From positions 1-46,071 of the forward strand of contig DXZA01000063.1 of the NCBI GenBank assembly GCA_019415525.1: DNA of 46,071 nucleotides, written 5' to 3'. Below, one piece after another: positions 31,475 to 40,079 of the stretch. Made by a program: the position numbers and the translations under genes. The notes beneath the pieces were generated by a model, which saw nothing but the letters and a program-made list of their open reading frames with translations, made no database searches and was not told the DNA's origin. Position 1 is the stretch's first letter. Each line of letters begins with the position of its first letter. Source of the stretch: Tyzzerella sp. (GTDB taxonomy: Bacteria; Bacillota; Clostridia; Lachnospirales; Anaerotignaceae).

Positions 31475-33706
31475 TTATATTTCTGTTACATCAAGAGTTT
31501 TAGCATAACCATTTGAAGAATCAACTTCTATCTTAACTTCATACTCTCTGTTTTTATCATTCATATAATAATCAAGGTCATCAACATTTCTTTCATCACC
31601 TTTAACAGTAAGTGTTGAAGCTTTAAAATCAAAAGTTAAAGTTGTTCTATCTTTTGTTCTAACCTCAAGCTCTCCTCGTCTAACATCAAAATATCTAAGG
31701 TCGCCTTTAACTTCTTTCATATGAGCCTTTATTTCTGTTACCTTACCTGATTTTATTGTAAGGCTTGCTTCTAATGTAATATTACTATCATTAAAATAGT
31801 TTCTTACTTTATCTACACTACTACTACTACCATCTAATGTAACTGATACATTACTTGCATATTCATATTTATTTGAACTTGAACCTACCGCAATTTGAGA
31901 AGATGACATACTTTTTATTGTTCCTGATGTATCGGATGAAGATGTAGAAGTTGCAGTAACTCTTGTTACTTCGCCATCTTTGTTAAGCTCTATTGTAGCA
32001 GAATAAGAACCAGCAGAATCAAGTTTATCTCTAAAATCATAGTAACTATATGTTTTTCCATCAAGCTTTAATACAGCATTATCAGCATCTTCATCATCAA
32101 ATTTATATTCTGAATATGAGCTAGAACTTGATTTTTTGAAACTTATATATCTTCTAGCAATATCATTTATTGTACCACTTAAAGTATCACTTGATGAACT
32201 GCTTTCAAAACTATATTTTGATGCATATAATTTTTTAATATTACCTTTACTATCAGTAATATATTTAACATATATAGTCTTTTCATCATCATATGCATTT
32301 CTTACTTTTGTATATGTTGATGATTTACCTTCAAGATAAAATGCTACATCATCAACATCACTATTTGTCCAGCTATAATCTGTTATTGTAGTTTTTCCAG
32401 ATCTCTTTATTTCTGCACCACTCTTTGTTATGCCTCTAAGTTCGCCATAAATATAATCACTTTCTTTTGTTGTACAATCAAGCTTTGTTGCTTCACCTTT
32501 AACATTAATGCTTACAGCAACATCAACTCTATTATCTTTCATTGCATCAGATATATCTTTCTGTGTAGCAGTTTTTCCATTAAGAATATATTCACAATTA
32601 ACGTTAAGACTATATTTAGCAGTTCCACCAGTACTTTTATTTATGTATATAATATCATTATAAAACTCATCTATTGTACCATTTACTGTTCCGCTTATAC
32701 TTTGATTAAGTCCAGGGTCAGCATCATAAGTTATTGTAAGACTTGATATATCTGCACCTTTATAAACTATATTTGTAATAGCATCACCTGTTGAAAGAGC
32801 TGTATATGTAGAAGCTCCACCACCTAAGTTACTTACTTTTGTTGATGAGTTTGCAAAAAGACCTATTTTTTGTCCATCACTTTTAAGAATTGTTACAAGA
32901 TAAGATGAACCCATATCATTAACAGCTATTACACTACCTGAAGCAATAGTTGTTCCTGTTGAAGGTGTTTCTGTAGTACTTCCTGTTGTTCCACCTGTTG
33001 TTCCGCCTGTTGTACCACCTGTTGATGTTGAACCTGACTTCATTTTATCATATGCTTTTGTTATTATTGTAGCCATTTCAGCTCTATTTATAGCAACTTT
33101 AGGATTAAAGTTATTATTATTATCTCCAAGGAAAATTTCAAGTCTTGAAAGAAGTTCCACATATTGAATACTTGTTGTATTTACAGATGAAGCATCCTTA
33201 AACTTAAGTTTTGCATTTGAATCAAGTTCATATTTATCAGACATAGCTTTTCCAAGAATTACAGCAGCTGCCTCACGACTTGCATAATTTTGTGTATTTT
33301 TTGAAGTATTTATAAATTTACCAACCTCAGCCATAGAAACAATACCATATTCAAGAGAATATGAAATACTTGGATATGCCCATTCTGGAACTCCAAGCTG
33401 TTTCATAACATAAGACCATTTACTTTCCACACCATCTGCGCTTTTTAAATTATTTGTTTTCTGTAAAAGGCTATATACAAGCTGTACAGTTTCAAAACAA
33501 GTAACATTATCTTTACCTCTAAAATATCTTTCTCCACCAACTAGTTCTCCTACCATAATTTCAAGCTCACCAGCTCTATTTATAAACTGCTGAGCTCCTT
33601 GCCATGGAACATCATCAATATCCTTAAATGTTACAGCACCAAAAACAGGTAAAGCTGTTGAACACGCCATAATAGTCGCCATCGCCAAAGCTATTTTACG
33701 TTTCAT
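31475..33706 (-). CDS. S-layer homology protein with six C-terminal beta-rich repeats
   Basis: The 743-residue product has a signal peptide (about 1-23, ending VFGA), three SLH domains (about 27-222) that would anchor it to wall polysaccharide, and a Gly/Thr/Ser linker (about 224-254). Six related modules of 70-78 residues follow (about 256-328, 338-412, 420-496, 510-587, 594-663, 667-743). Each starts with a 'SGTI'-like strand, has an L-D/N-G-K loop with V/D-x-[LVI] helix, and ends in 'G.V.k..a'. No enzymatic motif is seen, so it is probably a structural surface protein. GGAGGG precedes the ATG. It is abundant in Ser, Lys and Asp. Confidence 0.88.
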   Translation of the reverse strand: MKRKIALAMATIMACSTALPVFGAVTFKDIDDVPWQGAQQFINRAGELEIMVGELVGGERYFRGKDNVTCFETVQLVYSLLQKTNNLKSADGVESKWSYVMKQLGVPEWAYPSISYSLEYGIVSMAEVGKFINTSKNTQNYASREAAAVILGKAMSDKYELDSNAKLKFKDASSVNTTSIQYVELLSRLEIFLGDNNNNFNPKVAINRAEMATIITKAYDKMKSGSTSTGGTTGGTTGGTTGSTTETPSTGTTIASGSVIAVNDMGSSYLVTILKSDGQKIGLFANSSTKVSNLGGGASTYTALSTGDAITNIVYKGADISSLTITYDADPGLNQSISGTVNGTIDEFYNDIIYINKSTGGTAKYSLNVNCEYILNGKTATQKDISDAMKDNRVDVAVSINVKGEATKLDCTTKESDYIYGELRGITKSGAEIKRSGKTTITDYSWTNSDVDDVAFYLEGKSSTYTKVRNAYDDEKTIYVKYITDSKGNIKKLYASKYSFESSSSSDTLSGTINDIARRYISFKKSSSSSYSEYKFDDEDADNAVLKLDGKTYSYYDFRDKLDSAGSYSATIELNKDGEVTRVTATSTSSSDTSGTIKSMSSSQIAVGSSSNKYEYASNVSVTLDGSSSSVDKVRNYFNDSNITLEASLTIKSGKVTEIKAHMKEVKGDLRYFDVRRGELEVRTKDRTTLTFDFKASTLTVKGDERNVDDLDYYMNDKNREYEVKIEVDSSNGYAKTLDVTEI
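32975..33045 (-). repeat. Low-complexity Thr/Gly-rich linker coding repeat
   Basis: This segment of the SLH gene encodes repeated GGTT-type units of the linker. The repeated codons differ slightly, so the tract is prone to slippage but is not a perfect microsatellite. Confidence 0.6.
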
Positions 33707-33908
33707 AAAACGTCCCTCCTAATCATATATCTATAAAATTAGTATTTAACTAATGAATTATTATATTTTCATTAATTTTAACATAAAATAATATTTAATT
33801 AAACATATTAACTATCAATTATTTCTTTCAATTTAGTTACAAAATTGCATTTTATTTATATAAGACGTATAATAACCTATTTTTGTTCCAATTATTACAA
33901 AATACAAA

Positions 33909-33940
33909 AAAGAGATATCGAAAATATTCGATATCTCTTT
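33909..33940 (-). terminator. Lactate dehydrogenase terminator
   Basis: AAAGAGATATCGAA (33909-33922) pairs with TTCGATATCTCTTT (33927-33940). The stem is perfect, with a short loop and a T-rich tail on the minus strand. Confidence 0.85.
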
Positions 33941-33957
33941 AAATTATCTAAAATATA

Positions 33958-34938
33958 TTATTTTACTTCGTTAACAAGCTCTCTTCCTTCTTCAAAAGCT
34001 TTTAAGTTTTCAAGAGTAACTGTTGCAATACCGTTTAATGCAGTATCTGTTAAGAATGCAAGATGTCCTGTAAGAAGAATGTTTTCATTTGAAAGCATTC
34101 TTGCAAGTGTTGGGTCATGTTTTTCAAGATTGCTTCTATCTTCGAAGAAGTAATCATGTTCAACTTCACAAACGTCAAGACCTGCTCCACGGATTTTTCC
34201 TGATTCAATACCATCAATAAGAGCTTCTGAATCAATAAGAGCACCTCTAGCAACATTTACAATGATAACGCCATCTTTCATTTTTGCAATAGATTCAGCA
34301 TTAATCATATGATGTGTTTCTGGTGTTGATGGACAATGTAATGAAATTACATCTGATTCTTTGTAAAGTGTATCAAGGTCTACATATTCAAGTCCGCTAT
34401 CTTTAGCTGGGAAAGCATCATAGCAAATAACTTTCATACCCATACCTTTTAATATATTAATCATACATCTACCGATTTTACCTGTACCGATAACACCAGC
34501 TGTTTTTCCGTAAAGACCAATACCGTCTAATCCTGCAATATTGAAGTTAAATTTAACTGATCTATTGTATGATAAATGAACTTTTCTGTTTACACCTAAA
34601 AGTAAAGCTGCACCTTGTTCTGCAACTGATTCTGGTGAATATGCAGGAACTCTAAGAACAGGAAGACCACATTCTTTTGCCGCATTAAGGTCAACACTGT
34701 CAAAACCTGCACAACGAAGAAGGATAACTTTTACACCAACTTCTTTAAGTGTTTTAACTGCTTCTGCTGGAACTTCATCATTAACGAAAGAACAAGTTGC
34801 ATCATGTCCTGCTGCAAGTTTAGCTGTTTCTGGAGTTAATCTTTCATCAAAGAAAGTTATTTCATATCCATATTTTTCAGCTAAAGGACCAAAAGTATCC
34901 TTGAAATAAGGTTTTGTGTCAAAAAATGCTATTTTCAT
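33958..34938 (-). CDS. D-lactate dehydrogenase (D-2-hydroxyacid dehydrogenase family)
   Basis: The 326-residue NAD-dependent enzyme would reduce pyruvate to D-lactate. It has the Rossmann loop AGVIGTGKIGRCMI, YDAFPAKD, SLHCPSTPETHHMI, the catalytic Arg in VNVARGALIDSEAL, the Glu in LDVCEVEHDYFFED and the catalytic His in LLTGHLAFLTDTAL. The 'FFED' and 'AFLT' features favour D-LDH over other family members, but related specificities (2-hydroxyisocaproate) cannot be excluded. GGGAGG precedes the ATG. A Rex-like site sits at its promoter, fitting NADH-responsive fermentation. Confidence 0.9.
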   Translation of the reverse strand: MKIAFFDTKPYFKDTFGPLAEKYGYEITFFDERLTPETAKLAAGHDATCSFVNDEVPAEAVKTLKEVGVKVILLRCAGFDSVDLNAAKECGLPVLRVPAYSPESVAEQGAALLLGVNRKVHLSYNRSVKFNFNIAGLDGIGLYGKTAGVIGTGKIGRCMINILKGMGMKVICYDAFPAKDSGLEYVDLDTLYKESDVISLHCPSTPETHHMINAESIAKMKDGVIIVNVARGALIDSEALIDGIESGKIRGAGLDVCEVEHDYFFEDRSNLEKHDPTLARMLSNENILLTGHLAFLTDTALNGIATVTLENLKAFEEGRELVNEVK

Positions 34939-34999
34939 TTTAAAAGCCTCCCTATTAAAAAATTATAATAAATGTTAACACTTGTGTGTTTTAATTGCT

Positions 35000-35017
35000 T
35001 TGTCTTACTTTTAACAA
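35000..35017. promoter_or_regulatory. Rex-like operator at the ldh promoter
   Basis: TTGTCTTACTTTTAACAA matches the clostridial Rex-type TTGTTAA-N4-TTAACAA in 11 of 14 fixed positions, with one half perfect. It overlaps the end of the -10 and the start site, as a repressor site would. Confidence 0.45.
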
Positions 35018-35044
35018 TATAATACAAAATCTAATCTTTGTCAA
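35016..35044 (-). promoter_or_regulatory. ldh promoter
   Basis: On the minus strand TTGACA (35039-35044), a 17-base spacer and TATATT (35016-35021). Confidence 0.82.
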
Positions 35045-35280
35045 TAACTCTAGCATATAATATACAAAGGGTCTATTGTAAGTATTGCATAAAGCAAAGT
35101 AATTTATTCAAATAAAATATTTTTCCGTTTTTACTATAAATTAAGTTAAGTTTATGTAAAAACTGCCTTTATACAATATTATATTTTGTTAATAAATGCT
35201 CAATTAAAGTTTTGTATTCAATATTCAATGTTTATTTAGGTATTTATTTTTGTACATAAATACCTGTTAAATAATAAAAA

Positions 35281-35310
35281 AAATAGTACAGACATTAGTC
35301 TGTACTATTT
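35281..35310 (-). terminator. prs terminator
   Basis: AAATAGTACAGAC (35281-35293) pairs with GTCTGTACTATTT (35298-35310), followed by seven Ts on the minus strand. Confidence 0.9.
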
Positions 35311-35318
35311 TTAAATTT

Positions 35319-36278
35319 TTAGTCAAATAATTTTGAAACTGAAATACCTTCATGAATACGATTAATAGCATCTGCAAAAATCTGAGCAACTGAAACTTTT
35401 TTAATTTTTGCAAGATTTTTTTCATCTGGAAGGTTAATTGTATCAAGAATAAGAAGTTCATCAATAGCTGATTTTTCAATTCTTTCAATGGCAGGACCTG
35501 ATAATACAGGATGTGTACAACATGCATCAACTTCAATAGCTCCTCTTTCTTTAAGAGCATTAGCAGCATTTGTTATTGTTCCTGCTGTATCTATCATATC
35601 ATCTACAATAATAACTCTTTTTCTTTCAATATTTCCAATGATATTCATAATTTCGCTTACATTTGCTTTTGGTCTTCTCTTATCAATAATTGCAAGAGGA
35701 ATATCAAGTTTTGTAGCAAAAGCTCTTGTTCTTCCAACACTACCAAGGTCTGGAGAAACAGCAACAAAATCTTTTAAATCATCGCCATATTTCTCATGAT
35801 AATAATTTGTAAGTAATGGAATTCCAACAAGGTTATCAACTGGAATATCAAAGAATCCCTGAATCTGTGCACAATGAAGGTCCATTGTAAGAACTCTGTT
35901 AGCACCTGCTGATGTAATAAGATTTGCAACAAGTTTAGCACTAATTGGATCTCTTGCTCTTGTTTTTCTGTCCTGTCTTGCATAACCATAGTAAGGAATA
36001 ACTGCTGTTATTCTTCCTGCTGAAGCTCTCTTCATAGCGTCAATCATTATAAGAAGTTCCATAAGATTATCATTTACAGGATATGAAGTAGACTGGATGA
36101 TATAAACATCAGCACCACGGATAGTTTCATCTATTTTTACTGAAATTTCTCCATCGCTGAATTTAGTTACCTCTGCTGCTCCAAGTGATAATCCTAAACT
36201 TTTCGCAATTGACTTTGCAAGTTCAATATTTGAATTGCAAGAAAAAATTTTAATGTTACTTCTTGAAGTATACATCAT
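35319..36278 (-). CDS. prs: Ribose-phosphate pyrophosphokinase
   Basis: The 319-residue enzyme makes PRPP from ribose-5-phosphate and ATP, feeding purines, pyrimidines and the HisG step of the histidine pathway in this window. It shows YYGYARQDRKTRARDPISAK, SPDLGSVGRTRAFA and the PRPP loop VIIVDDMIDTAGT. The length is typical. AGGGGG lies 11 nt before the first ATG; an adjacent ATG at 36275 is equally possible. It follows glmU by 90 bp with no terminator, consistent with a glmU-prs operon. Confidence 0.97.
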   Translation of the reverse strand: MMYTSRSNIKIFSCNSNIELAKSIAKSLGLSLGAAEVTKFSDGEISVKIDETIRGADVYIIQSTSYPVNDNLMELLIMIDAMKRASAGRITAVIPYYGYARQDRKTRARDPISAKLVANLITSAGANRVLTMDLHCAQIQGFFDIPVDNLVGIPLLTNYYHEKYGDDLKDFVAVSPDLGSVGRTRAFATKLDIPLAIIDKRRPKANVSEIMNIIGNIERKRVIIVDDMIDTAGTITNAANALKERGAIEVDACCTHPVLSGPAIERIEKSAIDELLILDTINLPDEKNLAKIKKVSVAQIFADAINRIHEGISVSKLFD

Positions 36279-36368
36279 GATTTTTGTGTCCCCCTAATTC
36301 TTAGTTAGTTTAATTAATGGTTTTAATGGTTTATTATATAAATTTAAAATTTACATACTACTTAATAA

Positions 36369-37730
36369 TTATTTTTTCTTTGTCCAGCCTTCAATTATCT
36401 GCTGTCTTGCTCTTGCAACAGCTAAAACATCTTCTGGAACATCTTTTGTTATTGTAGAACCTGCTGCAACGTATGAGCCTTTTTTGAGGGTTACAGGAGC
36501 AACAAGGTTTGCATTACAGCCTATAAATACATCATCTTCTATAACTGTTCTGAACTTATTTTTGCCATCATAGTTTACAGTAACAGTACCACAACCAAAG
36601 TTTATTCTTTCTCCACAATCAGTATCACCAACATATGTGAGATGAGAAATCTTTGTTCCATTACCTACATTTGAATTTTTAATTTCAACAAAATCTCCAA
36701 CTTTTACATCTTCACCAATATTTGAATTTGGTCTTATATAAGCATATGGACCTACTGTTGTTCTATCTCCAACTTTTGAATCCATACCTGTTGAAGCTTG
36801 GAATTTAACTCCATTTCCAATAATCATATTTGTTATTCTAGCATTTGGACCAATTTTACAATCTTCACCAATAACTGTATTTTTCTCTATTACACAGCCT
36901 GGATACACTATTGTATCACAACCTATTGTAACATCAGCATCAATGTATGTGTTTGCTGGGTCAATAATTGTAACACCGTTTTCCATAAGTTTTTTATTTA
37001 TTCTTTTTTTCATAAGTTCTGTTGCTTCTGCAAGCTGAACTCTTGAATTCACACCAAAAAACTCAGTAACATCATCTGTTGTCATAGCATTTACACTACT
37101 TCCATCATTAAGTATTATTTCCAAAGTATCCGGAAGATAATACTCTCCCTGAGCATTATTATTTGTAAGTTTTTTAAGTGCAGCTTTAAGCTTTGCACCA
37201 TCAAAACAATATATACCAGTATTTATTTCTTTTACCTGTTTTTCTTCAGCTGTTGCATCTTTATGTTCAACATTCTTTTTGAAACTTCCATCAATATTTC
37301 TTATAATATGACCATATCCTGCCGGATTATCAACTATTGCAGAAACTATTGTACAACCATTTTTTTGTTCTCTATGGAAATCAACAAGTTTTTCTATTGT
37401 TTCAGCTGTTATTAAAGGAGTATCACCATATAGTATAACGATATCCTTATTTTCGTCAATAAAATCTTCAGCCTGCATAACAGCATGACCTGTGCCAAGC
37501 TGTTCTTTTTGAATAGCAAATTTTACTTTACCATTTCCAATAGCTTCTTTTACCATATCTGCTTTATGTCCTATAACAACACAAACATCTTCAGAACCAC
37601 ATTTTAAGGCTTCATCTATAACATAATCCACCATAGATTTATTTAAAATCTGATGTAAAACTTTAGGCATTTTTGATTTCATTCTTGTACCTTCTCCGGC
37701 AGCAAGAATAATTGCTTTCAAGTTATCCAT
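36369..37730 (-). CDS. glmU: Bifunctional UDP-GlcNAc pyrophosphorylase / GlcN-1-P acetyltransferase
   Basis: The 453-residue enzyme makes UDP-GlcNAc, the sugar donor for MurA. The N-terminal uridyltransferase has LAAGEGTRMKSKMPKVLH and GDTPLITAETI. The C-terminal acetyltransferase (about 250-453) is a left-handed beta-helix with YIRPNSNIGEDVKVGDFVEIKNS-type hexapeptides and NYDGKNKFRTVIEDDVFIG. Length and order are canonical. A TTGGAGGG site precedes the ATG. No confident promoter was found in the AT-rich 377-bp upstream gap. Confidence 0.98.
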   Translation of the reverse strand: MDNLKAIILAAGEGTRMKSKMPKVLHQILNKSMVDYVIDEALKCGSEDVCVVIGHKADMVKEAIGNGKVKFAIQKEQLGTGHAVMQAEDFIDENKDIVILYGDTPLITAETIEKLVDFHREQKNGCTIVSAIVDNPAGYGHIIRNIDGSFKKNVEHKDATAEEKQVKEINTGIYCFDGAKLKAALKKLTNNNAQGEYYLPDTLEIILNDGSSVNAMTTDDVTEFFGVNSRVQLAEATELMKKRINKKLMENGVTIIDPANTYIDADVTIGCDTIVYPGCVIEKNTVIGEDCKIGPNARITNMIIGNGVKFQASTGMDSKVGDRTTVGPYAYIRPNSNIGEDVKVGDFVEIKNSNVGNGTKISHLTYVGDTDCGERINFGCGTVTVNYDGKNKFRTVIEDDVFIGCNANLVAPVTLKKGSYVAAGSTITKDVPEDVLAVARARQQIIEGWTKKK

Positions 37731-38107
37731 ATAGTACCCTCCAAAGTTATATTAAATTCATATTAAATCTATTTTATATTTTCTCATTTTAGAAGATTAT
37801 TTTCAATATACTTATTTACCTAAAATAATAAATTATAAATACAATTTACCTACAAAATTAGTCATAATAGTGTAAAAATATATAACCATTATAAAAAAAG
37901 TGATAAAAATTAAATTGTATGCTAATTATTTAACAATATGTATGTATTACATTTAATTTTTGTATTCAAAATTAATATATTTTAACATAACAATTTATTT
38001 TGCATACGAAATAATTTTGTGAAAACTATACATAAATAAAGTTATATATATTTTTATATTATAATTTATAATAAAAAAAGTGAAGATATTTATCTTCACT
38101 TTTTTTA
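37731..38107. other. AT-rich gap between glmU and the RseC-like gene
   Basis: This 377-bp region without a gene is nearly all A/T. At its right end is the RseC-like gene's terminator. A glmU promoter must lie here, but several weak TATAAT-like sites give no clear -35/-10 pair. Nothing else was recognised. Confidence 0.6.
38074..38105 (-). terminator. Terminator after the RseC-like gene
   Basis: AAAAAAGTGAAGATA (38074-38088) pairs with TATCTTCACTTTTTT (38091-38105). It ends with a T run on the minus strand. Confidence 0.88.
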
Positions 38108-38551
38108 TTATTTATCTTTTTCATCAGGTAATGTAATTCTTGCTGCTATTGGTCTATATTTTTTAGAAGACCATCTTTCTTCTTGACTTCTTATCCATAA
38201 ATAAACAATAGCAGTAAATCCAAAACCTATAATACAACTTAAAATTTCTTTACTTATAAATGGAATAATAGGAGAAACTATATAATATCCTAAAAGTATT
38301 CCACATATAAGTGCTATAAATGGTATACCATACATAATCATAACTGCATTAAAAAATCCATTATCTGCAAGTTCAAGCTCTACCCATTGACCAACACTTG
38401 CATCACATACATTTTCAGCTTCAATAAACATATCTTTTTCGCTCATTCCTGCAACACAAGCTCTGCATTTTGCACAAGCTTCTGTTCTTGTCATTCTTAC
38501 AAGAGCTAGATTATCTTTTTTTAATTCCATAACAAGACCTTTTTCAGCCAT
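38108..38551 (-). CDS. rseC: SoxR-reducing system / RseC-like membrane protein
   Basis: The 147-residue protein has an N-terminal beta domain with a Cys cluster (ACAKCRACVAG, about residues 26-36) and two transmembrane helices (about 68-92 and 102-123). This is the RseC/MucC family, linked in E. coli to SoxR reduction or sigma-E signalling. In firmicutes its role is unknown, perhaps with Rnf-type electron transfer. It begins two bases after tcdA ends, so co-transcribed. Confidence 0.85.
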   Translation of the reverse strand: MAEKGLVMELKKDNLALVRMTRTEACAKCRACVAGMSEKDMFIEAENVCDASVGQWVELELADNGFFNAVMIMYGIPFIALICGILLGYYIVSPIIPFISKEILSCIIGFGFTAIVYLWIRSQEERWSSKKYRPIAARITLPDEKDK

Positions 38552-38553
38552 AA

Positions 38554-39285
38554 TTATCTTACCCCCGTCAAATCTTTTATAACTTCTCCACCTATAATAA
38601 GACCAGCAACTGGAGGAACAAAAGAAATACTTGCAGGAGTTCTTCTTTTATTTGTTTTTTCACCTTTTTCTCCCAGTTCTTCTTCTGTCATAAAAGCCTT
38701 TCTTGGTTCTTCTTTTGAATACAGAACCTTAAGCTTTTTTATACCTCTTTCTTTTAACTCTTTTCTCATAACTTTAGCAAGAGGACATACAGATGTTTTA
38801 TATATATCTGTAATCTCAAATCTTGTAGGGTCAAGTTTGTTTCCTGTACCCATAGAAGATATAACAGGAATACCCATTCTTTCTCCTGCCATTACTAAAG
38901 ATATTTTAGCTGTAACAGTATCAACAGCATCAACAATATAGTTGCAATCGCTGTCAATTATATAATCATCTTCTTCACCCAAATAGAATTTATTATATAT
39001 TTTTACATCAGCAGAAGGATTTATATTTTTTATTCTTTCTGCCATAACCTCTGTTTTATATCTATCAACAGTGTTTTCAAGGGCAATAATTTGCCTATTT
39101 ATATTTGATATGCTTACAGTATCATTATCAACAAGAATAAAGCTTCCCACTCCTGCTCTTGCTAATGATTCACATACATATCCACCAACACCGCCTATAC
39201 CAAAAACAGCTACTTTAGATTTTTTAAGTTTCCCTATACCTTCACTTCCTATAAGCATTTCTGTTCTTATAAATCTATTATCCAT
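38554..39285 (-). CDS. tcdA: tRNA threonylcarbamoyladenosine dehydratase
   Basis: The 243-residue ThiF/E1-like enzyme converts t6A to cyclic t6A in tRNA using ATP. It has the nucleotide loop VFGIGGVGGYVCESLARAGVG, INRQIIAL, DAVDTVTAK and SSMGTGNKLDP. The length and FVPPVAGLIIGGEVI end are typical. AAGGAGG precedes the ATG. It is followed directly by the RseC-like gene. Confidence 0.95.
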   Translation of the reverse strand: MDNRFIRTEMLIGSEGIGKLKKSKVAVFGIGGVGGYVCESLARAGVGSFILVDNDTVSISNINRQIIALENTVDRYKTEVMAERIKNINPSADVKIYNKFYLGEEDDYIIDSDCNYIVDAVDTVTAKISLVMAGERMGIPVISSMGTGNKLDPTRFEITDIYKTSVCPLAKVMRKELKERGIKKLKVLYSKEEPRKAFMTEEELGEKGEKTNKRRTPASISFVPPVAGLIIGGEVIKDLTGVR

Positions 39286-39347
39286 AAAAACCTCCTTCTT
39301 ATAAAAGTACAGGCTTAATTATATCCTATATTAACATAAAACTCAAC

Positions 39348-39968
39348 TTAATTCCCTTTTACAAAATTTAACACTATTAAAACTAAAGAAATAATACCAA
39401 CTATTATAGGATATACATAATATTCTATATTTGCATTTGTTCCTATAAGACAAAATACAGACATAATCATAAATATTATTGTTATAAAAAGGGAAAGAAT
39501 ACCTGTTTTAAAATTCGAAATAATATAAGATAATGTAAAAGAGCTACCTATTATAGCAAAAAAAGCAGATGCACAGGTAAGTTTTATTTCTTCAATATAT
39601 ACAGCTATTATAAATATTCCTATACATATAATAAAGCTTCCTGCAACTGCATACGCTATATCTTTAATTTTATAATATTTTAATATAAGTATAATACCTG
39701 GAACTATAAAAATAAGACCCTTATACAAAATACGACTAAATCCCCATACATTATTAAATATACTAAAAAAATAAATAATGAACAGAATAGTACTTATAAT
39801 AAGTGACCACGTTTTCTTTTTACTATAATAAAGATAAAAAAAAGCTATTGCAAGGGCAACAAAGGGTAATGAACCATAATTAATATTAAAAAAGTTAACA
39901 GCTAAAATAAGAACAAGTATTACTGCCATAATTATTGCAAAAATAATATTGCTTTTATCTTTATTCAT
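39348..39968 (-). CDS. Multi-pass membrane protein of unknown function
   Basis: The 206-residue product is almost entirely hydrophobic, with about six or seven membrane-spanning segments (near residues 8-25, 32-44, 50-68, 78-95, 102-122, 130-148 and 165-200), and short polar loops. No charged catalytic motif is seen. Start ATG at 39968 follows AAGGGGAG; an upstream in-frame start at 40010 lacks a ribosome-binding site. It is upstream of tcdA with a 62-bp gap and no hairpin. Family not recognised. Confidence 0.75.
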   Translation of the reverse strand: MNKDKSNIIFAIIMAVILVLILAVNFFNINYGSLPFVALAIAFFYLYYSKKKTWSLIISTILFIIYFFSIFNNVWGFSRILYKGLIFIVPGIILILKYYKIKDIAYAVAGSFIICIGIFIIAVYIEEIKLTCASAFFAIIGSSFTLSYIISNFKTGILSLFITIIFMIMSVFCLIGTNANIEYYVYPIIVGIISLVLIVLNFVKGN

Positions 39969-40034
39969 ATAATACTCCCCTTTTTTATATCTGGTTTTAA
40001 ATATATACATATAAAAAATAATTTTTGTCTGAAA

Positions 40035-40079
40035 AATAAAAGCCTTAATATAAATTTATTTTATATCAAGGCTTTTATT
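40035..40079 (-). terminator. Terminator after the AI-2E-type transporter gene
   Basis: AATAAAAGCCTT (40035-40046) pairs with AAGGCTTTTATT (40068-40079), extended by an ATATAA/TTATAT inner stem after one mismatch. The gene's stop codon lies at its edge. Confidence 0.75.

Larger units (their letters stand above)
34939..35318. other. ldh upstream region and prs downstream region
   Basis: This 380-bp region without a gene holds the ldh promoter (35016-35044), a Rex-like site (35000-35017), a 10-bp stem hairpin (35238-35264) and the prs terminator (35281-35310). The rest is AT-rich with nothing recognised. Confidence 0.7.

Noticed and set aside
32975..33045. Mobile-element or slippage repeat in the SLH gene
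   Set aside because: The repeats encode a normal Thr/Gly linker, the frame is intact, and no inverted ends or target duplication flank it.
37731..38107. Small RNA gene in the AT-rich gap upstream of glmU
   Set aside because: Many TATAAT-like strings occur, but none pairs with a -35, and no terminator other than the RseC-gene hairpin is found.
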